Assembly: GCA_037440065.1 (NCBI GenBank)
Contig: JBBIUV010000017.1
Coordinates: 496,001 to 560,000 of the forward strand
Source: UBA1563 sp037440065
GTDB lineage: Bacteria; Bacteroidota; Ignavibacteria; Ignavibacteriales; Ignavibacteriaceae
DNA length: 64,000 bases
Direction of reading: 5' to 3'
Positions 1-7,853 of this stretch are shown here, one piece after another (position 1 is the first letter of the stretch; every line of letters starts with the position of its first letter). The position numbers were made by a program, and so were the translations under genes. The notes under the pieces are model-generated. The model did not search any database. It saw only the letters and a program-made list of their open reading frames with translations, and was not told the DNA's origin.

Positions 1-79
1 TCTCTCCTCCGCTGACAAGGTGTGCCATTCCCGACAGAATGTAAATGGAAATCAGCGCTATGTAACTAAATCGTTTCAT
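1..79 (-). CDS. N-terminal fragment of a secreted or membrane protein
   Basis: An ATG at 79 opens a minus-strand frame that runs off the left edge of the window without a stop. The 26 visible residues start MKRF and are followed by a hydrophobic run (IALISIYILSGMAHLV), which reads as a signal peptide or first membrane segment. Nothing about function can be said. The ribosome binding site is weak, so the start is uncertain. The gene diverges from the CorC-like gene at 324. Confidence 0.4.
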   Translation of the reverse strand, partial: MKRFSYIALISIYILSGMAHLVSGGE

Positions 80-323
80 TTATTTATGAGAGCATTTCTT
101 TTTGTGTAACTTACTATTTTTTTACGTTATCGTCAAAGTTAAAACAGAGTAGCATTTTTCAAGAAATAGGATAATGACACACACTTTACATCACCTCAAC
201 GCTCACCTCCAAAAATTCAGATTCCTCTGCCTCATCTCATTTCCCTATTTCAAATCAGTAATCATTTGTAACTCTATCACCCCCTCGTTAATTTGGGGTG
301 AACACTAAATAATTTTTATAAAA

Positions 324-1646
324 ATGATCACTGATATTTTAATAACGTGCATCCTTGTATTGATGAACGGATTTTTTGTAGCTGCGGAGTTCGCAATTGT
401 AAAAGTTCGCGCGTCACAGCTTGAACTTAAAGTCCAAAAGGGAAACCGTTTTGCAATTCTTGGAAAGAAAATTGTAAATCATCTTGATGCATATCTGGCA
501 GCAACGCAGCTTGGAATCACTCTAGCAAGTTTAGGATTAGGCTGGATCGGCGAGCCGGTTGTATCTAAAATAATTTTAGCTATTATGAATTTAAGCGGTA
601 TCCAGATGAATCCGGAGACGGCTCATGTAGTAGCGCTTCCCGTTGCATTTATAACCATCACGACTTTACATATTGTCTTTGGAGAATTAGCCCCTAAAAC
701 AATCGCGATTCAACGCTCGGAAGCCACAGCTTTAGCGGTTGTTTATCCTTTGCACTTTTTTCACCAAATGTTTAAACCGTTTATCTGGCTGCTTAACGGG
801 ATTGCAAATTTTTTGATACGAAGCATCGGGTTTACCCAAATTCATGGCTCGGAATTTCATAGTAGTGAAGAAATAAAATATTTGGTTCAGCAGGGAAAAG
901 AAAGTGGGATAATTGAAACCGAAGATTACGCGATCATAAAAAACGCCTTTGATTTTTCTGAACGCGCTGCTAAGCAGATCATGATTCCGCGCCACCGCGT
1001 TTTGGCGTTTGATGTGGAAGAGTTTAACGAAAGTGTGTTGGAAAAAATTCTTGAAGAAAATTATTCGAGAATTCCTTTTTATGAGGAGAGTTTAGATAAC
1101 ATCGTTGGCGTGGTTTATCTTAAAGACCTTCTTTTAAACTTGAGAAGAAATACTCCGATCAAAATCCGCGAATTAATGCGTCCGATAATTTTCATTCCGG
1201 AATCAAAACGTATCGGGCAATTACTAAGAGAATTTCAAAAAAGTCATCAGCAGATAGCCGTTGTAATTAGCGAGTACGGCGGAACTGAAGGAATTATCAC
1301 CATGGAAGATATTCTCGAAGAACTTGTCGGTGAAATTCAAGATGAACATGATTCCGAAAAAGGAATGATCGAAAAGATCGATGAAAAAAATTTTTCTGTC
1401 TTCACCTCAATTTCAATAGTTGATGTCAATCATCATCTTCCTCATCCGATTGAAGAAGACACACAATACGAAACTCTTTCTGGTTACCTCTTCGATAAAT
1501 TCGGAAGAATCCCGAATGTTAATGAAAAAGTTGAATCAGATAATTACGAGTTCACGATTTTAAAGAAAAGAAAAAATGCCATAATCCAGGTGCTGATTCA
1601 CGACCTTCTAAAAGAACCGGAAAATGAAGAGGAAGATGAAAATTGA
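324..1646 (+). CDS. CorC/HlyC-family CNNM-CBS membrane protein
   Basis: 440 residues with the standard layout of the hemolysin C/CorC (UPF0053) family. The N-terminal DUF21/CNNM membrane domain (about 1-190) carries the conserved GELAPKTIAI segment near residue 120. A pair of CBS domains follows (about 205-335), ending in the family signature ITMEDILEELVGEIQDEHD, and then the CorC_HlyC transporter-associated domain (about 350-430). Family members are linked to Mg2+/Co2+ efflux or resistance; the 'hemolysin' name is historical. The length is normal for the family and all domains look intact. It stands alone, with about 170 bp of empty DNA before the next gene. The substrate cannot be told from the sequence. 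Confidence 0.9.
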   Translation: MITDILITCILVLMNGFFVAAEFAIVKVRASQLELKVQKGNRFAILGKKIVNHLDAYLAATQLGITLASLGLGWIGEPVVSKIILAIMNLSGIQMNPETAHVVALPVAFITITTLHIVFGELAPKTIAIQRSEATALAVVYPLHFFHQMFKPFIWLLNGIANFLIRSIGFTQIHGSEFHSSEEIKYLVQQGKESGIIETEDYAIIKNAFDFSERAAKQIMIPRHRVLAFDVEEFNESVLEKILEENYSRIPFYEESLDNIVGVVYLKDLLLNLRRNTPIKIRELMRPIIFIPESKRIGQLLREFQKSHQQIAVVISEYGGTEGIITMEDILEELVGEIQDEHDSEKGMIEKIDEKNFSVFTSISIVDVNHHLPHPIEEDTQYETLSGYLFDKFGRIPNVNEKVESDNYEFTILKKRKNAIIQVLIHDLLKEPENEEEDEN

Positions 1647-1819
1647 TGGAGAATATAGTTCCCTTTTTCTCTTGGGGAATAGAAAAAATACCTTTAATTT
1701 TCTTATGCAGTTAGCAAAGTAGAACGGGAAAACAATCTCATTTCGTTAGCAGCAAAATTAGGTCTAAGTTTAAGTAATAAATTTTACAGTGATAAATAAT
1801 TTAGGAAATTAGATTTCGT

Positions 1820-3292
1820 ATGGGCACAATTATAGTTTCGTTGTTTTTGACCGGGATAGTGATCCTCTATTTTTATAATAATCCTTTAAAACACGGACGC
1901 TGGTTTATGATCCGCAGATTTATAAATTGGTTTCCTCTGGGAATGACTTACGCCTTTTTGTATATGGGACGTTACAACTTGAACGTTTCTAAAAATGCTC
2001 TCGGTAGTTTAATGACCAAAGAAGAATTCGGAATTATCTTTGCCGCGGGAACTGTAACCTACGCACTTTCATTTTTATTAAATGGTCCTCTGGTAGACAA
2101 AATCGGAGGGAAAAAAGGAATTATTATTGCTGCCGTCGGTTCCTCCGTTGCAAATATTTTGCTCGGAGTTCTCACCTATCTTGTAGTAACCGGACAGTTA
2201 CACATGAAAATGGTTGTAGCTTTTTCAATCCTTTATTCCTTGAATATGTATTTTCAAAGTTACGGTGCAGTATCAATTATAAAAGTAAAAGCATACTGGT
2301 TCCATGTACGCGAACGGGGTGTTTTTGGGGCAATATTTGGTACGCTGATTTCATTCGGTGTTTACTTTGCGTTCGATTGGGGACAAGCTATTGTTGATAT
2401 GGTACAATCAAAAGCAAATGGAACTCAAACATGGTTGAGTAGTTTTTTAAGAAGCACGTTTGCTTTGGAATCCGGCTCCTCCGATGCAATCTGGGCTGTC
2501 TTTTTTATCCCTGCAGTTATCTTAATTTTCTGGGCAATCATGGATTTCTTCATGATCAAAGATTCGCCTGAAGAAGCAAACTTCCCTCACTTTGATACTC
2601 ATGATGCTTCGTCCGGAAAAATGCATGAAGAATATACTGCAATGGAGTTATTGAAAAGAGTTTTCAGTAGTCCGATAATGCTCACTATCGCCTTTATTGA
2701 ATTAACCTCAGGCGTGCTTCGGAACGGAATTATGCAATGGTATTTTATTTTTGCCAAAGAAGTAAAACAACCGGGAGCGGAATTTTTTCTGGAAAATTGG
2801 GGACTTCTCTTATGCATTTTCGGAATCATTGGCGGCTTTATGGGGGGAATGATCTCGGACAAATATTTTCACTCAAGGCGCTCTCCCCCTGTTGTCTTCT
2901 TATCAGCATTCATGTTCATCATGGCATTGTTAATGGCAATCTTCTTAACTTCCTCTCCAATAATTGTTGGATCGGCGGCAGTGTTAATTTCAATGGCAGT
3001 GATCGGAGTTCATTCTTTAATGTCCGGCACAGCTGCTGCTGATTTTGGAGGGCGAAAAGCTACTGCAACAAGTTCAGGTATTGTTGATGGTTTCGTTTAT
3101 CTCGGAACAGGAATTCAATCCTTCAGTCTTGGCTTTTTAACAAGCTGGAACTGGCAATGGTGGCCTATTTTTTTAATGCCCTTTGCTTTATTGGGAATGT
3201 ATCTTGCGATGAGAATTTGGAAAGAATTACCCGCAGCAACACAAAAATATATTGATGAAGTTGAGAACAATGTTGAGATAGTAGGTAAATAA
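1820..3292 (+). CDS. MFS transporter, organophosphate:phosphate antiporter (OPA/GlpT-like) type
   Basis: 490 residues with about twelve hydrophobic segments. The first loop-helix region (YAFLYMGRYNLNVSKNAL, then GPLVDKIGGKKG) matches the OPA branch of the major facilitator superfamily (GlpT, UhpT, UhpC), where a GRYN/CRxN motif follows TM1 and a D-K-x-G-G-[KR] motif lies in the TM2-3 loop. An extra N-terminal hydrophobic anchor (residues 3-18) precedes the usual first helix. Family members exchange sugar phosphates or glycerol-3-phosphate for inorganic phosphate across the inner membrane; the substrate here is unknown. A second OPA-like gene lies at 3850-5262 on the opposite strand, so the two converge across the small ORF at 3493. 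Confidence 0.85.
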   Translation: MGTIIVSLFLTGIVILYFYNNPLKHGRWFMIRRFINWFPLGMTYAFLYMGRYNLNVSKNALGSLMTKEEFGIIFAAGTVTYALSFLLNGPLVDKIGGKKGIIIAAVGSSVANILLGVLTYLVVTGQLHMKMVVAFSILYSLNMYFQSYGAVSIIKVKAYWFHVRERGVFGAIFGTLISFGVYFAFDWGQAIVDMVQSKANGTQTWLSSFLRSTFALESGSSDAIWAVFFIPAVILIFWAIMDFFMIKDSPEEANFPHFDTHDASSGKMHEEYTAMELLKRVFSSPIMLTIAFIELTSGVLRNGIMQWYFIFAKEVKQPGAEFFLENWGLLLCIFGIIGGFMGGMISDKYFHSRRSPPVVFLSAFMFIMALLMAIFLTSSPIIVGSAAVLISMAVIGVHSLMSGTAAADFGGRKATATSSGIVDGFVYLGTGIQSFSLGFLTSWNWQWWPIFLMPFALLGMYLAMRIWKELPAATQKYIDEVENNVEIVGK

Positions 3293-3314
3293 ATTTAGAA
3301 GTTAGATTGAATTG

Positions 3315-3449
3315 CCACGATTCGCCTCGGCGAATTAGCTCGTGGATAAATAGATATAAAAATATCGGCTTTAGCCAAATTCAAAATCATAGTTTTGGCT
3401 AAAGCCCTTTGTTTTCAGTTACCTCAATCCCACGACTTAAAAGTCGTGG
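3315..3449. repeat. Cluster of three hairpin-forming inverted repeats (REP-like)
   Basis: Three inverted repeats sit in 135 bp between genes. The first pairs CCACGA (3315-3320) with TCGTGG (3340-3345), with an inner stem TTCGCC/GGCGAA (3321-3334). The second has 13-bp perfect arms, GGCTTTAGCCAAA (3367-3379) and its complement (3394-3406). The third has 9-bp perfect arms CCACGACTT/AAGTCGTGG (3430-3449). The first and third share the CCACGA..TCGTGG ends, so the whole could be one REP-like or MITE-like unit. No T-run follows any stem, which argues against simple terminators. Confidence 0.75.
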
Positions 3450-3492
3450 CTATGGATTGATCAATTTTGTACATCGTTAGGTTAAAATTTTT

Positions 3493-3807
3493 ATGAAAAG
3501 AATTATGTATATAGAAAATAAAAACAATGGGACTGATGGCGATGGAAGAATTGGTTGGGTTGAATTATCAAAATCAAAAAACACTTACAAATACGACGGA
3601 AAAAGTTTAAAGAAAGTTAAAGGCTACAAGTATAACTGTATTTGTGAAGAAACAGGTGAAGAATATTGGGTTTCAGGTCCTAAAAAGAATGGACAAGATA
3701 AATTGTATGGCGGTAGAGTACAAATTGATGATGATGCAAGAGAAGAGTATTGGGTTATAATTAGAAATCAACCCCAAAATAAAAATAATAAGTTTTATAG
3801 AAGTTAA
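3493..3807 (+). CDS. Small conserved hypothetical protein
   Basis: 104 residues, soluble, rich in Lys, Tyr and Gly, with no signal peptide or membrane segment. It has short motifs GRIGWVE, ETGEEYWVSGPKKNGQDKLYGG and DARxEYW, which I associate from memory with a widespread family of about 100 residues of unknown function. Members are sometimes mislabelled as DXP synthase in automatic annotation, and nothing here supports that label. It sits alone between two convergent OPA-type transporters, downstream of the palindrome cluster. No function is proposed. Confidence 0.7.
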   Translation: MKRIMYIENKNNGTDGDGRIGWVELSKSKNTYKYDGKSLKKVKGYKYNCICEETGEEYWVSGPKKNGQDKLYGGRVQIDDDAREEYWVIIRNQPQNKNNKFYRS

Positions 3808-3849
3808 ATCATAATAAAAAACTCACCAGTAACACAATACAATTATTCG

Positions 3850-5262
3850 CTATTCATTATTCCTCTTTGCTTTCCAAACCATTAATACCAATAACGTTGA
3901 TAAAACTGATGAGCCTATCCAGAAGATATTGATCATCCTAAAATCATAAGTTCCGATTCCATTAACCACAATTTTGTTATGTTCCATCAAGTAGCCACTA
4001 ATAATATCCTGTAATCCCGCACCGATATAACTTGTAATACCGATCATTCCCATCACCGCGCCGGCAGCTTTTTTCGGAGCGATATCAAGCGCCATTAAAC
4101 CGCCGAGATAACAAACGAGCACACCGATTGAGATTCCGAAAAAAACCATACTTGCAATATCGATCCACGAAAAACTTTTTGGATTTAATAAAAAGATGGT
4201 GATTGAAAGGATGTTCATAATCCCGAAAATCAAAGCCGGAACATTTCTTTTTGCATGAAAAATTTTATCTGAAATTAAACCGGAGGAGATGGTTCCAACC
4301 ATTCCGAATATTGAGCTGACGGAGATTATCGAACTTGCTTCTAAAGTTGAATACCCTTTATGCGATTGCAGAAATAATATTCCCCAACTATTAATTGAAT
4401 ACCTCACGACATAAATAAACAAACTTGACATCGCCAAAATCCACAGTGCTGGATTTTTCAGCAAGTCAAATTGAATTGAAGTAATCGACTTTTCTTTGAT
4501 GATCTTTTCTTCATAATCATTTTTATATTCAGCGATAGGCATCAAACCTTTACTTGCTGGAGTATCGTGGAAATAACGAAAGAGTATTATGGCTCCAAAT
4601 AAACCGAGAATTCCGGCGCTCCAAAATCCAAACCTCCACCCAAAAGTTGAGACAACAAAAGCTGTTACAATGAAAGTAAAAACTTCTCCAAGACTTAAAC
4701 TTGCGCTACCAAAGCCGTAATAAGTTCCTCTCTCCTTTTTGCTGAACCATCGCACCAAGGCTACGACACTTGTGTTCGATCCGATAGCCTGGAACCAGCC
4801 GTTTATTCCCCAGAGAATTATGAAAACAATAAATAAAGATTGAAAGCCGAGAAGAAGATTAATGATTGCAGAAACTAATAAGCCGGTAGCCATGAACCGT
4901 CTGATATTAATATGGTCGGTAATAAAACCGTTCACCAATTTTCCGGCGGCATATGAAAAAAATAATGCTGAACCGATAATGCCAAGCTGAGTTTCCGTTA
5001 GAAGACTTTCATCGAGGATCGGTTTTTTCATAACATTAATGCTCAGTCGGCAGATGTAATAAACCGAATATCCAACAGTGGAAGAAATAAAAACAGACCA
5101 GCGGTATTTTTTATAATTCTTTTCAATTACTGTCTGATCGGTTTCTTGAGGCAGAACGGGATCGGCTTTAAAGAAGTTTAATATTTTTTTAAGCATTGTT
5201 TGTAAGGTCTTTTTATTATTCAGTAATAAATTAAAGAGCAGAAAATAATCCGGCTTTGGCAT
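3850..5262 (-). CDS. MFS transporter, OPA (GlpT/UhpC-like) type
   Basis: 470 residues with about twelve membrane segments. The region VYYICRLSINVMKKP after TM1 and the following GKLVNGFITDHINIRR loop are those of the organophosphate:phosphate antiporter family. FSKKERGTYYGFGSASLSLGE matches the conserved TM4-5 region (R-G-x-x-x-G) of that family. It probably takes up a phosphorylated sugar or senses one, as UhpC does. It is only distantly similar to the OPA gene at 1820, so the pair is not a recent duplication. The first 22 residues are not typical, and an in-frame ATG at 5196 (MLKKILNFF) is a likely alternative start; neither has a strong ribosome binding site. Confidence 0.85.
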   Translation of the reverse strand: MPKPDYFLLFNLLLNNKKTLQTMLKKILNFFKADPVLPQETDQTVIEKNYKKYRWSVFISSTVGYSVYYICRLSINVMKKPILDESLLTETQLGIIGSALFFSYAAGKLVNGFITDHINIRRFMATGLLVSAIINLLLGFQSLFIVFIILWGINGWFQAIGSNTSVVALVRWFSKKERGTYYGFGSASLSLGEVFTFIVTAFVVSTFGWRFGFWSAGILGLFGAIILFRYFHDTPASKGLMPIAEYKNDYEEKIIKEKSITSIQFDLLKNPALWILAMSSLFIYVVRYSINSWGILFLQSHKGYSTLEASSIISVSSIFGMVGTISSGLISDKIFHAKRNVPALIFGIMNILSITIFLLNPKSFSWIDIASMVFFGISIGVLVCYLGGLMALDIAPKKAAGAVMGMIGITSYIGAGLQDIISGYLMEHNKIVVNGIGTYDFRMINIFWIGSSVLSTLLVLMVWKAKRNNE

Positions 5263-5401
5263 TACAAAATGTTAAGAATGCCTTCAAGAAAATATAAAAT
5301 ATTTTAGGAATAACATGACCGGGTTTTGATTTCTTGTGAAATATAATTTTCCCCCATGTGCTTAGAATAATTAATTCAAGTTGAGCAAATAATAAACTTA
5401 G

Positions 5402-5430
5402 AGATTCGTCACTTTGTTCAGAATGACAAT
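5402..5430. repeat. Short dispersed intergenic repeat, copy 1 (TTCAGAATGACA type)
   Basis: The stretch GATTCGTCACTTTG followed by TTCAGAATGACAA resembles a second copy at 13688-13733, GATTCTTCACTT...TTCAGAATGACAA. Both are intergenic. Sequences of this kind (…CTTCG..TCAGAATGACA) are a familiar intergenic repeat in many bacterial genomes, in my recollection. No function can be read from it. Confidence 0.5.
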
Positions 5431-5436
5431 TTTGTG

Positions 5437-6000
5437 TTAATAATATTTCTCTATTCCGCCGAAACCGATCTGCTTATTCTCCCTGCACTTGGTAACAAAA
5501 TTCACAAGCCGCTTTTCAAATTCCTCTTTACGATCCCTTGCTGATTCGATATAAGCGATGCGCATTCTTTGATACGCGGTAGAAAATTTCTGATAATTTG
5601 TCCAGGCAGCTTTGTCGCTTTTTATTGCTTTGATAATATCAACAGGAAACACAAATTTCTCTGCAGCGATTTTAACGGCAGTCTCAAGAATAGATGGATG
5701 CAATAAATTCATTTGTAAAAGCCATTTCAATCTTTCTTTATTTGGCTGTGAGTAACTGCTTTTCGGTTTTCTTGGTGAAAATCTTTGCGCGTTGTTCTCC
5801 GGGTCTATAGATTTTTGCTGACTATCAATCCAACCGAAACATAACGCCTCTTCTACCGTATCATTATAAGGTATACGAGACTTCCCTGAAGATTTTTTCG
5901 GTAAGACCAACCAAATCTCTTTTTCTTTATCAAAATTATTTTCAAGCCAGGCGCGCCATTCTTTTCTGTTTAATGCAAAAAGAAGTTTAAGTTTTTCCAT
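5437..6000 (-). CDS. YdeI/OmpD-associated family protein
   Basis: 187 residues from the ATG at 6000 (MEKLKLLFALNRKEWRAWL). This start is preferred over the TTG at 6018 because it matches the usual family N-terminus. The hallmark segments are present: WLENNFDKEKEIWLVLPKK, IPYNDTVEEALCFGWIDSQ and FSPRKPKSSYS. Family members in other bacteria are described as bacteriocin-protection or OmpD-associated proteins, but the molecular role is unclear. The protein is soluble with no signal peptide. It lies directly downstream of the gene at 6019-6597 with 18 bp between them, so the two are likely cotranscribed. Confidence 0.8.
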   Translation of the reverse strand: MEKLKLLFALNRKEWRAWLENNFDKEKEIWLVLPKKSSGKSRIPYNDTVEEALCFGWIDSQQKSIDPENNAQRFSPRKPKSSYSQPNKERLKWLLQMNLLHPSILETAVKIAAEKFVFPVDIIKAIKSDKAAWTNYQKFSTAYQRMRIAYIESARDRKEEFEKRLVNFVTKCRENKQIGFGGIEKYY

Positions 6001-6018
6001 CGCAACAGCTATTTCCAA

Positions 6019-6597
6019 TTAAAAAATATTAATCATGATAAATGAACTGAATTCCTGGTGCGTTTGTATTTTTTGAAAAACATGGAATTTTACTTCAAGT
6101 CCCGCAAAGAGAGAACTCCCTATTTTATTTGTAAAAGCAAAACCGATGGGAAAACCAACCATTTCCTTCCTCTGTACCAGGTTTTCATACACTGCATCTT
6201 TATCTTCGAAAAAATGAAATACATTGTAAGATATTCCAACCGAATAGGTGAAGAACAAATGTTTCAATAACAGGTGTGTCTCATGCAGCTTTAACGCTTT
6301 GCCGTAGTTTATATCATACCTGTAATAAGTTGAGTTATCTGTTTTTATTCCAAGGTAGTAGGTAAAACCTTTATTTACAGAAGCTGAAACAAAATTGTTC
6401 TCCCAATTATAAAGTACGGGAGTTCCGAAACTTGTTATGTAATTTGATTCATTAATTATCCGGAAAGAGAGCCCTCCACGAATTCCCACATAGAGACGAC
6501 CGCTTTCCTCCGATTGTGTCTGAGAATGCACTGAAATATTCAGACAAAGTATAAGCACTATCAAACTGTAATATTTTGCCGAAGATATTATTATCAT
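6019..6597 (-). CDS. Secreted protein, possible small outer-membrane beta-barrel
   Basis: 192 residues with an N-terminal signal peptide (YYSLIVLILCLNISVHSQ, cleavage near residue 25). The rest alternates polar and aromatic residues, with glycine-rich short strands (GRLYVGIRGGLSF, FTYYLGI, FTYSVGISYNVF, GSSLFAGLEVKFHVF) and a terminal phenylalanine (MINIF). That pattern fits a small outer-membrane beta-barrel of about eight strands, but I do not recognise a named family. It is the first gene of a likely two-gene unit with the YdeI-like gene. Almost 300 bp without a recognisable signal lie upstream. Confidence 0.6.
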   Translation of the reverse strand: MIIISSAKYYSLIVLILCLNISVHSQTQSEESGRLYVGIRGGLSFRIINESNYITSFGTPVLYNWENNFVSASVNKGFTYYLGIKTDNSTYYRYDINYGKALKLHETHLLLKHLFFTYSVGISYNVFHFFEDKDAVYENLVQRKEMVGFPIGFAFTNKIGSSLFAGLEVKFHVFQKIQTHQEFSSFIMINIF

Positions 6598-6894
6598 ATT
6601 AACTCCCTCTATTTTTATCCCTTCTTCGTGATAAGTTGTTAAAATTCGGAATTACCGAATTGATCATTCATTTTTTTCTTCATGTCTCAGACTTTGTTTG
6701 AGGGTACTTGCATCACCACACAGACCAAAACCTATTTATCGGTTTACAAATTTATGATCAAAGATTGAGAACTTGTAAGTACCTGCAAGGGTGGTCTAAG
6801 ATTTAGCACAGTTGCGATTCCTTTTCTTTGTTTAGATAAACGGAGTTTTATGCTTCCACTCATTTAGAATTTTTTAAATTCACCACGGTAAGTA

Positions 6895-7263
6895 TTAACG
6901 CTCTTCCTTTTCTTCTGAATTCTTTACATCTAATAGCCTGTCTACTGTTAAAGCTAAAACGATTCCCGCAGCATTAACAAGTAAATCAATGGTGTCGTAT
7001 ACATTTAGCATCACACCAAACCCGTTGGTGATCTCAAATAATTCTACAATTGCTAAAGCAATAACTGCTGTAATCACTTTGTTCCCTTTCCAATAAAGAG
7101 AATTCAAATCGATCAAAAAGTATATCGCAAAAGAGATAGAGAGATTTCCGGCATAACTCCTTACAATTTCCCAGCCGGGTCCGGTGTAAGTATGTTTCAC
7201 CATTAGGATCACAGTACCCAGAAGGATAAGTGAAACATTTCGAATTTTTGCTTTGCTGTTCAT
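6895..7263 (-). CDS. Small integral membrane protein, VanZ/DUF2809-like
   Basis: 122 residues with about four hydrophobic segments: near 9-22, 40-52, 62-75 and 90-106. The segment YDTIDLLVNAAGIVLALTVDRL has the D-x-x-x-N-x-x-G pattern seen in VanZ-like and DUF2809 membrane proteins. VanZ itself gives low-level teicoplanin resistance, but most relatives are uncharacterised, so no role is assigned. The C-terminus is charged (KNSEEKEER). It marks the left edge of the accessory region; a copy of a repeated spacer (7303-7325) lies just upstream of its start. Confidence 0.6.
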   Translation of the reverse strand: MNSKAKIRNVSLILLGTVILMVKHTYTGPGWEIVRSYAGNLSISFAIYFLIDLNSLYWKGNKVITAVIALAIVELFEITNGFGVMLNVYDTIDLLVNAAGIVLALTVDRLLDVKNSEEKEER

Positions 7264-7302
7264 AATTTAAATTCTCCAAAAGATCTAATGGGCTTCTGAA
7301 TC

Positions 7303-7350
7303 CAACACTGCCGTATTAATTATTTAAAGATTTCCATTTTATTAAAGAGT
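7303..7350. repeat. Dispersed spacer repeat, copy A
   Basis: The 23-bp block CAACACTGCCGTATTAATTA plus TTT (7303-7325) recurs exactly at 9212-9234 and in a diverged form at 10801-10823. Similarity continues for roughly another 25 bp (…CATTTTATT…) in copies A and B. All copies are intergenic and lie on the same side (3', minus-strand sense) of a gene in the accessory region. Confidence 0.75.
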
Positions 7351-7505
7351 TAATAGTTTATCCATTACTGACAGGCTTATTCCATTTTTAACTTTTTTTT
7401 AGTTGAGGTAATTAAATCTCCTATTCAAAATTACTTTATTATTTTATTTAATTGAAATTAATGCATTATATGTCTTCAATAGCAATTGGGTTGCAGTAAC
7501 TTTAA

Positions 7506-7718
7506 TTATTTACCGGTATTACTTTTCTTCCTGAATTCCGAAGTTAACATTCCTTTATAACCCCAATTATCTGTTTTTATCTCATCGATAACAATGTGGA
7601 TGTGTTCGGGATGTTTATTTAACACTCTTACAAGAGTTTCGGTAATTTCTTTAACAACTTGTTTTTTCTGTGCCTTTGTAACACCGTCTTTGGTGATTTT
7701 AACATTTACATATGGCAT
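7506..7718 (-). CDS. 4-oxalocrotonate tautomerase-family enzyme
   Basis: 70 residues, the usual size for the 4-OT family of the tautomerase superfamily. Proline follows the initiator methionine (MPYVNVKITKDG) and would be the N-terminal catalytic base after Met removal. The segment PEHIHIVIDEIKTDNWGYKG is the family core, where active-site aromatic or Arg residues of 4-OT lie. These enzymes form small hexamers or dimers and tautomerise enol acids. The substrate is unknown and no aromatic degradation genes are nearby. A good ribosome binding site (AAAGGAAA) precedes the ATG. The LamG gene lies upstream on the same strand. Confidence 0.85.
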   Translation of the reverse strand: MPYVNVKITKDGVTKAQKKQVVKEITETLVRVLNKHPEHIHIVIDEIKTDNWGYKGMLTSEFRKKSNTGK

Positions 7719-7853
7719 AATATTTCCTTTAAGTATTTACGATTATTATTATAGTTTGCACCCTTATTTGCGGATTTCCACCAAAGGCGGATACACCCTG
7801 GCGTATATTTTTGTCTTGTTTATTCTAGTCTGCGAATTTATCCGCAGCAGCGT

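Noticed and set aside
6643..6661. 7-bp inverted repeat AATTCGG/CCGAATT upstream of the small secreted protein gene
   Set aside because: Short and AT-rich; could be an operator, but nothing else supports it.
7787..7803. Possible terminator stem TTTCCACC/GGCGGA after the LamG gene
   Set aside because: Stem has a mismatch and no T-run follows on the minus strand.
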